A DNA stretch of 9,417 nt from NCBI GenBank assembly GCA_903853185.1, contig CAINSX010000071.1, forward strand, positions 1-9,417. The letters are read 5' to 3'. Source of the DNA: an uncultured Opitutia bacterium (lineage in GTDB: Bacteria > Verrucomicrobiota > Verrucomicrobiia > Opitutales > UBA953). A program made the position numbers and the translations under genes. How positions within the stretch are numbered: position 1 is the first letter of the stretch; the number at the start of each line of letters is the position of its first letter. This document shows, piece by piece, positions 1-7,400 of the stretch. The notes below the pieces were generated by a model. That model did no database searches. It saw only the letters and a program-made list of their open reading frames with translations, and was not told where the DNA came from.

Positions 1-738
1 CAGCTCGACCAAGGTGCCCGTGAGGAGCAGGATGACCGGGAGCAGGACGGTAAAAATCGTGAGTCCGAACGTCGGCAAGGTCTGGCCCGCGGAGACCGAC
101 GGCGTGAACTCGGGCGTAGCGACATCCACGCGCTTGACGGCGAGCTTGGCGAAGAACGGACCCGCGATAGCGGCAACCGGAATACCGAGCACGAGCGCCC
201 ACAGGATGACCTTGCCCATGTCCGCGTGCAGCGCGTCGATCGCGATGACGGGACCAGGATGCGGAGGCATCAGACCGTGCATCACGGAGAGGAACGACAA
301 CAACGGCAGCACGAGGCGCAGGAACGGCTGGCCGGTCTCCTTGGCGAGCGTGATGACGATCGGAAGGATGAGCAGCAGGCCGACAGCGAACCACGTCGTC
401 ATGCCCACGCAGAGTGCGAGCAGGATGATGCAAAGGCCGATGCGATCCGGCCCGAGCGTGCGGATGAACTGCTTGGCAAGCACCCCTGCCCCACCAGATT
501 CGGCGAGCAACTTACCGAAGACGACGCCGAGCACGATGATCGAACCCGTGCTGGCCAAGGTGTTCCCGAAGCCCGTCTGGAAGGCCTTGAGGACCTCCGT
601 CATGGTAAGCGTGCCGGACGTGGCCACGACCATCGCACCCAGCGTCAGCGAGCTGATCAGCAGCGCGATGAACGGGTTAAGCTTCAGCCAGGTCACCAAC
701 AGGACCAGGACGGCGATGGCGAGCAGGGCGTAAAGCAT
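1..738 (-). CDS. GntP-family gluconate/idonate permease, N-terminal part (cut by window edge)
   Basis: Inner-membrane H+ symporter of the GntP family, importing gluconate or a related aldonate. The reading frame is open from the ATG at 738 down to base 1 (246 codons, no stop), so the C-terminal part of a usual ~440-residue protein lies outside the window. Hydrophobic segments are visible at about residues 2-20, 22-40, 60-78, 100-130 and 176-198. The family signature GLMPPHPGPV lies at 155-164, and a GVVFGKLLAESGG stretch at 71-83 also fits GntP proteins. It is the last visible gene of a three-gene minus-strand operon, starting 12 nt after the SDR stop with no evident Shine-Dalgarno sequence, so translational coupling is plausible. 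The position matches idnT in an idnD-idnO-idnT order. Family assignment is firm; the substrate (gluconate, idonate or another sugar acid) is inference. Confidence 0.93.
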   Translation of the reverse strand, partial: MLYALLAIAVLVLLVTWLKLNPFIALLISSLTLGAMVVATSGTLTMTEVLKAFQTGFGNTLASTGSIIVLGVVFGKLLAESGGAGVLAKQFIRTLGPDRIGLCIILLALCVGMTTWFAVGLLLILPIVITLAKETGQPFLRLVLPLLSFLSVMHGLMPPHPGPVIAIDALHADMGKVILWALVLGIPVAAIAGPFFAKLAVKRVDVATPEFTPSVSAGQTLPTFGLTIFTVLLPVILLLTGTLVEL

Positions 739-750
739 GGCGCGAGAAGA

Positions 751-1542
751 TCAGGGTTTCGGCGGGGCGACCGTGGCACGAGTAGCACCCGTGCTGATGC
801 CCCCGTCAACCAACAAGGTCTGGCCGGTCACGTAGCGGCTCTCTTCGGAAGACAGGAAAACCACCGGGCCCGCGAGGTCATCCGGCGCGCCGGGTCGCTT
901 GAGCGGGATGCGGTCGCAGAGGTAGTCGACCCACTCGCGATTCTCGTAGAGGACGGCGTTCTGGGCGGTCTTGAACCAACCCGGCGCGAGGCAATTGACG
1001 GTGACGCCGTGGCGACCCCAGTCGTCGGCGAGGCTCATGGTAAGCTGCTTCACGCCCCCGCGGCTGGCGCCATAGGGCGCAAGGCCGGCGTAACCCGCGA
1101 CGCAGGTGACGGAGCCGATGTTGACGATGCGTCCATAGCCGCGGGAAATCATCCCCGGCGCGACGGCCTGCGAGGTGAAGAAGGTCCCGCGGAGATTGGT
1201 GTCGAGGACCATATTCCAATCTTCCCACGTGACCTCGAGGGCGGGCTTGCGCGCGTTGCAACCGGCGTTGTTCACGAGAATGTCGATGCGGCCCATCTGC
1301 TTCTCCACGGAAGCGACGGCGGCCTTGATGCTATCATGATCGCGGACATCGAGATCGACGCCGCAGGTGCGGCGACCGAGAGCTTCGATTTCCTTGCGAA
1401 ACGGGGCGAGCTTGGACGCGTCGCGGCTCGACATCGCGATATCGGCGCCGGCCTGCGCGAGGGCGCGGGCGAAGTATTGGCCGAGGCCGCGGCTGGTGCC
1501 GGTGATGAAGGCGACCTTGCCGGTGAGATCGAAGAAAGCCAT
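751..1542 (-). CDS. SDR-family oxidoreductase (gluconate 5-dehydrogenase/IdnO-like) with YxxxR active site
   Basis: Classical short-chain dehydrogenase/reductase, 263 residues, cytoplasmic, NAD(P)-dependent. Visible motifs are the cofactor glycine motif TGTSRGLG (14-21), the acidic D63-L-D65 stretch, NNAG (91-94), the structural Asn in DTNLRG (N116), Ser144 of NIGS, Tyr157, and the PG motif (187-188). The expected catalytic Lys of YxxxK is replaced: the motif reads YGASR, with Arg161 encoded by CGC. The rest of the fold looks intact, including the C-terminal VTGQTLLVDGG segment. The closest functional type by motif style is gluconate 5-dehydrogenase or 2-deoxy-D-gluconate 3-dehydrogenase. The gene lies 12 nt downstream of the zinc dehydrogenase and 12 nt upstream of the permease, so it is almost surely cotranscribed. 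A role in reducing or oxidising a keto-aldonate is inferred from that context; substrate and activity are not shown. Confidence 0.93.
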   Translation of the reverse strand: MAFFDLTGKVAFITGTSRGLGQYFARALAQAGADIAMSSRDASKLAPFRKEIEALGRRTCGVDLDVRDHDSIKAAVASVEKQMGRIDILVNNAGCNARKPALEVTWEDWNMVLDTNLRGTFFTSQAVAPGMISRGYGRIVNIGSVTCVAGYAGLAPYGASRGGVKQLTMSLADDWGRHGVTVNCLAPGWFKTAQNAVLYENREWVDYLCDRIPLKRPGAPDDLAGPVVFLSSEESRYVTGQTLLVDGGISTGATRATVAPPKP

Positions 1543-1554
1543 TGATTCTATTGG

Positions 1555-2595
1555 TCAGACCTGAGGGGCGAGGATGACCTTCATCACGCCGGGAGCGCCG
1601 GCGTAGAGCTTCGCGAACCAGTCGGCGCCCTGCTCGAGCGGAGCGACCGCGGAGATGATTTTATCGACCTTGATCTGCTTAGTCGCGAGCAGCTCGATGC
1701 AGCGAGGGATCTCACCGGCGGAGGCGCAGGAACCCTGCAGGCGAAGCTGACGGGTGACGACGACCTGGAGCGGGAGCTCGGTCTTCGGCGTGAGATTACC
1801 CACGAGCGTGACCGTGCCGCCTTTGCGCACGGCGTGGATTGCGGAGAGGACCGTGGCGTTGAGGCCGACGCACTCGAACGCGGCGTCGGCGCCCTGCCCC
1901 TTCGTGAGCGACTTCACGTACTCCGTGAGGTCGCCGCCGGTCTTGGGATTAAAGCTGTGGGTGGCGCCGAGCTCCTTGGCGACGGCGAGGCGCGAGTCCT
2001 CGGTGTCGACGGCGATGACCTGCGCAAAACCCGCAATCTTAGCGGCCTGAAGCGTCAGGAGGCCGATCATGCCGGTGCCCACGACGATGGCGGTGTCGCC
2101 CGGGGCGACGGGCGTGAGACGGACGGCGTGCACGCCGACGGAGACGGCCTCAATCATCGCGGCTTCGGCGAAACCGAGTTCGGCGGGAAGTTTATGAAGA
2201 ATGCGGGCGGGGACGGTGACGAACTCGGCGAACGCGCCATGGCGGCGGTAGTCGCCGCAGGACACACCGAGAACCTGGCGGTTGTCGCAGAGGTTGACGT
2301 CGCCGCGCTTACAGTGGACGCAGTCGCCGCAGAAGACCGTGGAGTCGAAGGTCACGCGGTCGCCTTGGGCGAAGCCCTTCACCTGGGCGCCGACGCCGGT
2401 GATGACGCCCGCAGCCTCATGGCCCATGACCAGGGGCGGGATGCGACGGCCCGTGGAGCCGTCGTAGCCATGGATGTCGGAACCGCAGATCCCGCACGCG
2501 CGGACCTGGATCAGTACGTCGTCCGGTCCGCAGACCGGATCGGCCACGTCGACGTAGGACATCTTCTTGTATTCGGTGAGGAGCAGGGCTTTCAC
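1555..2595 (-). CDS. Zinc-dependent medium-chain alcohol dehydrogenase (sorbitol/idonate/galactitol-phosphate dehydrogenase-like)
   Basis: NAD-dependent MDR dehydrogenase of 346 residues that should oxidise a secondary hydroxyl of a polyol or sugar acid in the cytoplasm. Catalytic-zinc ligands are Cys37 (CGICGSD), His59-Glu60 (GHE) and probably Glu149. The four structural-zinc cysteines are all present (C89, C92, C95, C103). The Rossmann motif GTGMIG spans 173-178, and Asp197 at the end of the following strand suggests NAD over NADP. The start is GTG: the codon at 2595-2593 reads GTG, a stop lies 14 codons upstream in frame with no ATG between, and the N-terminus MKALLLTEYKKM is typical of the family. 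No Shine-Dalgarno sequence is visible. It is the first gene of the minus-strand operon and sits where idnD would be. Alternatives are threonine, sorbitol or galactitol-1-phosphate dehydrogenase; the family is sure, the substrate is not. Confidence 0.93.
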   Translation of the reverse strand: MKALLLTEYKKMSYVDVADPVCGPDDVLIQVRACGICGSDIHGYDGSTGRRIPPLVMGHEAAGVITGVGAQVKGFAQGDRVTFDSTVFCGDCVHCKRGDVNLCDNRQVLGVSCGDYRRHGAFAEFVTVPARILHKLPAELGFAEAAMIEAVSVGVHAVRLTPVAPGDTAIVVGTGMIGLLTLQAAKIAGFAQVIAVDTEDSRLAVAKELGATHSFNPKTGGDLTEYVKSLTKGQGADAAFECVGLNATVLSAIHAVRKGGTVTLVGNLTPKTELPLQVVVTRQLRLQGSCASAGEIPRCIELLATKQIKVDKIISAVAPLEQGADWFAKLYAGAPGVMKVILAPQV

Positions 2596-2658
2596 GAAGG
2601 ATGAGGAAGGAGGGTTTTGGCGAGAGGAGCAAGACTAGGGAGGGCTGGATCGATGGCA

Positions 2659-2722
2659 GAGGACCGAATCGATCATGGAGGGCTGAAGAGAGGACTGCGT
2701 TGAGGACTGAATGGAGGGCTGA
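2659..2722. repeat. Degenerate direct-repeat tract (GAGGACYG / ATGGAGGGCTGA words)
   Basis: The word GAGGACYG occurs at 2659-2666 (C variant), 2690-2697 and 2702-2709. The 12-mer ATGGAGGGCTGA occurs exactly at 2675-2686 and 2711-2722, 36 bp apart. AGGGCTGG at 2641 is a partial further copy. The tract is non-coding and has no known family. Confidence 0.55.
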
Positions 2723-2809
2723 GTGGATAAGTCCCGCACCCGAACCTGAACCTGATTACCCGTACCCGGCTCCTGATGGCCGAGACCCGAGACCTGAAAA
2801 TACGCCCCC

Positions 2810-2931
2810 GCCAATCATCCGGTCTCCGGTTTCCCTTTGAGCCAATGTCTCCCTGGCCAACCGGCCAACGGGTCAACGGATCAACTTATCCTTTCCCAAC
2901 CGCTATCCGCTAACCGCCAACCGCTTCCACC
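2810..2931 (+). repeat. Modular repeat element, copy 1 (25-mer + 8-mer array + four 7-mer units)
   Basis: A 25-nt block (2810-2834, beginning GCCAATCATCC and ending GGTTTCC) is identical to 9282-9306. It is followed by TTGAGC, then an extra segment absent from copy 2. That segment contains four tandem 8-mers: GGCCAACC, GGCCAACG, GGTCAACG, GATCAACT (2855-2886). Next comes CTTATCCT (shared in part with copy 2) and then four tandem 7-mers of consensus AACCGCT (2898-2925), ending TCCACC. The array ends 50 nt before the lactonase start codon. The second copy is placed the same way relative to the next plus-strand start. Confidence 0.8.
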
Positions 2932-2981
2932 TATTTAACAAACATTTGCCTCCGCTCGGCCCCCACCCTACCCATCTCCCC

Positions 2982-3941
2982 ATGAAGTTCCTCCCCGCCT
3001 TCTTCCTCTCCGTCCTGACGACCTTGGCCGCCGAAGGCCCCAAGCAATCCATCGAGAAGCTCGATCCCGCCCTCGATGCACTCCTAGACAGCAGCGCCAA
3101 GATCGAGACGCTCGCGACCGGCTTCACCTGGGCCGAAGGCCCGGTTTGGTATAAAGGACGCATCGTCTTCTCCGACGTGCCGAACAACACCGCCTATCAG
3201 TGGATTGAAGGCGATGCGATGGCCTCCATCTTCCTCAAGCCCAGCGGCACGGACGAGGCTTCGGCCAACCAAGGCTCCAACGGACTGAGCGTCGACAACC
3301 AAGGCAATATGCTACTGTGCCAGCACGGCACCCGTCGTATCGCGCGCCTCGGCGGTGACGGCAAGTTCCAGGTGCTCGCGGCGAAGAACCAAGACGGCGC
3401 CCGCTTCAATAGCCCGAACGACCTCTGCGTCGCCAAAGACGGCAGCGTCTTCTTCACCGACCCGCCCTACGGCGTGCCGAAGGGCGAGAAGACCGAGACA
3501 CCTTATCATGGCGTCTACAAGCTCTCGACCGACGGTAAGGTCTCCCTCGTGACCAAGGAAGTCCAGTGGCCTAACGGGATCGCGCTGAGCCTCGACCAGA
3601 AGTCCCTCTACCTCGCGATCTCGGACAATAAGAATACCCGCATCGCGCTCTGCGGCCTCGACGGCTCCGGCCTGCGCGACGTGTTCGTCGCCGCCAAGCT
3701 GAAGAGCAAGGAACGCCAAGGCGGTTGCGACGGCATGAAGCTCGACGTGAACGGCAACATCTGGACGAGCGGCCCCGGCGGCATCCTGATCATCACCCCC
3801 GAAGGCAAGCACCTCGGCTCCATCCTCTGCGGCCAGCCCACGGCGAATCTCGCCTGGGGCGACGACGGCCATACCCTCTACATCACGTCCAAAGACCGCC
3901 TCCTGCGCGTGAAGACGAAGGTCAAGGGCGCGGGATTCTGA
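2982..3941 (+). CDS. Secreted SMP-30/gluconolactonase-family lactonase
   Basis: Six-bladed beta-propeller hydrolase of the SMP-30/gluconolactonase/LRE family, 319 residues, predicted to open sugar lactones to aldonic acids in the periplasm. The first ~18 residues (MKFLPAFFLSVLTTLAAEG) form a short signal peptide. Metal-site residues of the family are in place: Glu52 in WAEGPVW, Asn146 in NSPNDL, Asn198 in WPNGIAL and Asp250 in CDGMKLD. A long TDPPYGV loop (159-165) is also typical. I prefer the ATG at 2982 to an in-frame TTG at 2946, because it begins exactly at the signal peptide and the upstream residues are Pro/His-rich. No Shine-Dalgarno sequence is visible. Arg codons are 8 CGC and 2 CGT, typical of this genome. 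It lies divergent from the dehydrogenase/permease operon, which would handle the aldonate product; that link is inference. The exact lactone is unknown. Confidence 0.92.
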   Translation: MKFLPAFFLSVLTTLAAEGPKQSIEKLDPALDALLDSSAKIETLATGFTWAEGPVWYKGRIVFSDVPNNTAYQWIEGDAMASIFLKPSGTDEASANQGSNGLSVDNQGNMLLCQHGTRRIARLGGDGKFQVLAAKNQDGARFNSPNDLCVAKDGSVFFTDPPYGVPKGEKTETPYHGVYKLSTDGKVSLVTKEVQWPNGIALSLDQKSLYLAISDNKNTRIALCGLDGSGLRDVFVAAKLKSKERQGGCDGMKLDVNGNIWTSGPGGILIITPEGKHLGSILCGQPTANLAWGDDGHTLYITSKDRLLRVKTKVKGAGF

Positions 3942-3961
3942 CCGCGCGCTGACGCGCGCGG
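3942..3961. terminator. GC-only hairpin directly after the lactonase stop (possible terminator)
   Basis: CCGCGCG at 3942-3948 pairs with CGCGCGG at 3955-3961 around a 6-nt loop, beginning at the base after the TGA. There is no T-tract, so intrinsic termination is uncertain. A similar stem (CGCG, loop TAAG) follows the DUF6807 stop at 9105-9116. Confidence 0.35.
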
Positions 3962-3990
3962 AGGGCCAGAGCCAGGGCCGGGGCTAGGGC
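3962..3990 (+). repeat. Inverted repeat, left arm (GCYRGG hexamer array)
   Basis: Degenerate hexamers GCCAGA, GCCAGG, GCCGGG and GCTAGG, then GCTGG, run from 3965 to 3993. The arm matches the reverse complement of 4442-4470 at 26 of 29 positions. The TAG stop of the four-helix-bundle ORF (3984-3986) lies inside this arm. Confidence 0.75.
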
Positions 3991-4361
3991 TGGTTGCCAG
4001 AGGCGATCTTTCGTGCCCTGATGACACCGCTCAGCAATCGCATAACTTCATCGCAAGAGTTGCAGAGCGGAGCTGCCTCACTTGCGGCTATAAGCTGGGC
4101 ATGGACCGCCACACGTAACTGCGTCTTCGCCTCGGCGCACGACCCCATGGCGATCAGGTAGAACCGAGGAGTATCCTTCTCCCCTCTCCTTTCATAACCT
4201 TCCGCGATATTACTCGGGACGGACAACGCAGCTCGTCGAATCTGGTCACAGAACCACGCGTGCCTGGACAGCCCGGAGCATTGGCTGAAGCGGATGATGT
4301 CACCAGCCAGAGCCACCGATTTCTGCCAGGCGATGAATTGATCGAGTCCACGGGCTTCCAT
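3984..4361 (-). CDS. Four-helix-bundle protein (23S rRNA intervening-sequence / S23-like family)
   Basis: A 125-residue protein of the four-helix-bundle family first known from ORFs in 23S rRNA intervening sequences and related to Avd of diversity-generating retroelements. Diagnostic stretches are AWQKSV (11-16), QIRRAALSVPSNIAEGY (40-56), FYLIAMGSCAEAKTQL (67-82) and a closing basic helix (GVIRARK, 112-118). The length is normal for the family. The molecular function of stand-alone members is not established. Codon use is foreign to the window: of 12 Arg codons, 8 are CGA, AGG or AGA and only one is CGC, and ATA and TTA also occur; the adjacent lactonase has none of those Arg codons. The start is ATG at 4361 with no Shine-Dalgarno sequence, 112 nt after the end of the large dehydrogenase on the same strand, so read-through expression is possible. 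Its stop codon lies inside the left inverted repeat. It looks acquired. Confidence 0.85.
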   Translation of the reverse strand: MEARGLDQFIAWQKSVALAGDIIRFSQCSGLSRHAWFCDQIRRAALSVPSNIAEGYERRGEKDTPRFYLIAMGSCAEAKTQLRVAVHAQLIAASEAAPLCNSCDEVMRLLSGVIRARKIASGNQP

Positions 4362-4441
4362 GACTCAGCGCAATATCCGCGGAGCACCATCGCAACCCTC
4401 ATGCGAAGGTGTCTTCTCCCTGAATCGACACCCCCAGCCTA

Positions 4442-4470
4442 GCCCTAGCCCTGGCCCTAGCCCTGGCCCT
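4442..4470 (-). repeat. Inverted repeat, right arm (CCTRGC hexamer array)
   Basis: Five full units of CCTAGC/CCTGGC and a half unit run from 4438 to 4470, in complementary orientation to the left arm at 3962-3990. The array ends 3 nt before the complement of the stop codon of the large dehydrogenase (4474-4476). Confidence 0.75.
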
Positions 4471-4473
4471 ATT

Positions 4474-7400
4474 TCACTTTCGTTCGAGCTTCAGATAATC
4501 CAACCCAAACATATTCCTCGGCGTGGCGGCGGGATTCGGGGCGAGGATCTTGATCTCGAGGCGATGTTCGCCGACGTCGAGTTCATGGCGGCCGCCGTTG
4601 AGTTCGCCGGTGGTGACGACTTCGGCCGGATTGTAGAAATCATAACCCTCTTCACCGAGCAGCTTACCGTCGAGACGCAACTCGAACGTGCCGTAGTCAT
4701 GGGCCTTGGTGCCGACGAACTTCACTTCATAGGTGCCCTTCGCGGCGACGGGTAGCGCGAGCGTCAGCGTGTCGCCGACCTTGCCGCCAGTCCACCAGAG
4801 GTGGTCGTTGCCGCTCCACCGGCTGGCCTTGAATCCACCCATCTTCTGGCTGGCGGCCTTGCCGCCGGTGACAGCCAGCACCTTCAGGCTTTCGCCTTCG
4901 ATGGCACCTTCGAGACGCCAGACGCCCGGCGCGGCGAGGGGGAAACCGTCAGGAAACTGCAGGTACGCCACGAGATTGACCACCTGCTCCTTGGTCAGCG
5001 CGTCGAGCAGGCCTTCAGGCATGAGCGACACCGCGAGGGTATCGCGCTTCTCGACCTCGCCCTTGGCGATCGTGAACTTCACGCCGCCCGGCAACGCGAG
5101 GCGGAACGACTGCGGGTCCTCGAACTGGACGATGCCGCTCATCGTCGCACCACTCTTGAGTTTAAAGACGTTAAGCTGGTAGTCCTTGCCGATGACGCCG
5201 TTGGGATTGAGGACGTTCTCGAGGAAGTAGTCGAGTTTGCCGATATTGGAGCCGGCCAGACCAGGGCCGACCTGGTTTCCGATGTAGCCGAACGTATGGC
5301 AGATACCGCAGGTCGAGGTGAACAGCTGGCGGCCGGCCGCGATGTCGCCCTTGCGCACGGCCACCGGATTAAGCATGGCCTCATACTTGGCCTTGTTCTT
5401 GGCGAAGTCGGCCTTGGTCGCATTGACCACGCCGACGATGGCGGTGAGCTGCGTGTCGAGTTCCTGGTCGCCGAGCGACTTGAGCTGACGCACCACGAGC
5501 GGCGACAGCAGGGCCTTGTCGGCCTTACCAGCGGCCACGGCAGCGAGGAGAGCCTTGCCGCCGGCGGCATTGCCCGCGAGCGCAGCGACGGCGTCGCCCA
5601 GCTGCTCGGGCGTGAAGGCGGCGAAGCGTCCAATCAGCAAGGCCGGCGAGGCGGCGTCACCGACGGTCGCGAGGGCCTGGATGAGCGCGCGACGGAACGA
5701 CGGCGGGGATTTTTCACCGAAGATCTGGTGGATTACCGGGGCGGCGGCACGATCGCGCGAGGCGACGAGCACGGCGAGGGCGCGCTGACGGGCTGGGAGC
5801 GGGGCTTTTTCGTCGGCAAGATGGCCGCGATAAAAGGCACGGCTGGCCTCGTCGCCGGTGAGGGCGTCGAGTTCGTTGAGGTTCGCCAGCAGATCGGGCG
5901 AAGCGCCTTGGCGGAGGCCGGCGACCAACGCGGCCCAGCCTTCGGGCGCAGCGAAAGAACCGGCCTGACGAACCCCTTCGACCACGCGGCCGACGAGCGA
6001 AGAACGACGAGCGGCGTCGGTCTCGCGCAGGGCGAGCGTCAGCACCTGGGCACGGGCGCCGGCATCGCTGGCCAGACGACGATAGATGAAGTCGGTCGTC
6101 TGCGGATGACGGCAGACGGCGGCCAGGGCGAGGCCACGGGCGGCGTCGGCGCCGACCAAGGGTTCGATACCATACCAGAGGAGCAACGGGATGTTATGAT
6201 CCTTGGCGTCTTCCTCGCGGGCGAGCAGCGGTTCGGCGATCGCGGCGCGCTGGGCGAGCGGAAGGTAGCCCAAGGCGGAGGCGAGTTCGCGGCGGACCTG
6301 CGGCGAGGCTTCCGTCTTCGCGAGACCGGCGAGGGCCGGGACACCGGCAGTCCATTGCTGGGAAATCAGACGGACCGACCAACCGCGCACGGAAGGGTCG
6401 GCATCCTTGAGCGCGCCAGCGAGGAGCGCGTCATCGAGAAGACTCGTTGACTGCAATGTCCAGAGAGCGCGCAGGCGGCGGACCGGATTGGCATCCGTGG
6501 CGAGAGCAACGCGCAATTTCTCGCGGGCCGACGCAGCCATCGGCGACTTTCCGGACAGGTTGCGCTCGGAGAGCACCTTGCGGGCCTGGCGCACGTAATA
6601 TTCATTGGCGTCGGTGAGCGCGATCTCGACGAGTTCGTCGTCGCGGATACGAGCCAAGTCGGCCGAACGGTTAGCGGGGTTGCCGTAACTGACGCGATAG
6701 AGGCGGCCATTGGTGCGATCCCAGATGTCCATGTTGTTGTTATGGCAGACCTGCTTGTCCGACCAGTCGCTTAGGTAGAGAGCGCCGTCCGGGCCGACAC
6801 GCTGGGAGACCGGGATGAAGGTCGCGTCGTTGCTCCGCAGGAAATCATTGCCGTGATGGCCGACGTAACCGCTACCTTCCGGCTCGACCTGATCGGAGAC
6901 GAGGCGATGGCCGTGAAGGTTACCGAAGATGAGCATACCCTGATACGCGGCGGGGAAGTTATCACCATTGTAGATCGCCAAGCCCGAGTGCGCATGGCCG
7001 CCGCCGACGCTGTCGGTGCTTTCGGGGATCTTCGAGACGACCGGCTGATGGATGCGAGAGCCGGCGTAGTGCGCGTGGTCGGCGATCGTCTTGATGTCGT
7101 CGTAGGTGAAGGGATTGAAGTGCTGGCCGGCCTGACGCTGGTAGCGGGCGGAAGGAAGGATATGATAGAGGTGCGGGATCACGCAGGCCGTATTGAAGAA
7201 CTCGCCCCACGCATCGAAATCGAGGCCCCAGGGATTGCTCGTGCCTTCGGCGAAGACCTCGAAGACGTGGCGGGTCGGGTGGAAGCGCCAGACTCCGGCG
7301 TTGATCTTCACGCGCTTCTCGTCGGGCGTACCCGGCTTGCCGACGACCGAGTGCGTGAACACGCCGTGGTTACCGTAGAGCCAGCCATCCGGACCCCAGA

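Larger units (their letters stand above)
2596..2981. other. 386-bp divergent intergenic region rich in short degenerate repeats
   Basis: No convincing gene is present. It separates the divergent minus-strand operon (start 2595) from the plus-strand lactonase (start 2982), so it must hold promoters for both, but I could not identify a convincing -35/-10 pair. The left part (2640-2730) is built of repeated GAGGACTG-like and ATGGAGGGCTGA words. The middle (2731-2800) has degenerate ACCTGA/ACCCGA words. The right part (2810-2931) is a structured repeat element listed separately. An AT-rich patch at 2931-2946 (TATTTAACAAACATTT) lies just before the lactonase and could be part of its promoter; this is a guess. 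Confidence 0.6.
3962..4470 (-). mobile_element. Putative inverted-repeat-bounded cassette carrying a four-helix-bundle ORF
   Basis: The segment is bounded by inverted repeats 3962-3990 and 4442-4470 (26 of 29 positions complementary) and contains a single ORF (3984-4361, minus). It fills nearly all the space between the lactonase stop (3941) and the stop of the large dehydrogenase (4474). Codon use inside differs clearly from both neighbours. I see no target-site duplication (left flank GCGCGG, right flank ATTTCAC) and no transposase, so mobility would have to be in trans. A 6-bp stem with a 13-nt loop (4408-4413/4427-4432) lies between the ORF start and the right repeat. Calling this a mobile cassette is inference; the repeats and codon shift are directly visible. 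Confidence 0.35.

Noticed and set aside
226..1545. Long plus-strand ORF of 439 codons, and others antisense to real genes (14-733, 1834-2604, 4801-6450, 6853-7938; 8048-9169 on minus)
   Set aside because: They are frame shadows caused by GC3 bias. Their proteins are Arg/Asp/Gly/Ala-rich with no recognisable domain, while the opposite strand encodes well-supported proteins over the same bases.
2898..2925. CRISPR array
   Set aside because: The 7-mer units are directly tandem, with no spacers and no cas genes nearby.
2946..2981. Upstream TTG start for the lactonase (and the similar TTG at 8024 for DUF6807)
   Set aside because: Both would put non-hydrophobic residues ahead of a clear signal peptide that begins at the downstream ATG.
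3984..4361. Diversity-generating retroelement, suggested by the Avd-like fold
   Set aside because: No reverse transcriptase and no template/variable repeat pair was seen in the window.
4438..4470. Telomere-like CCCTAG repeat
   Set aside because: Only about five degenerate units, internal to the sequence and paired with an inverted partner; nothing suggests a chromosome end.
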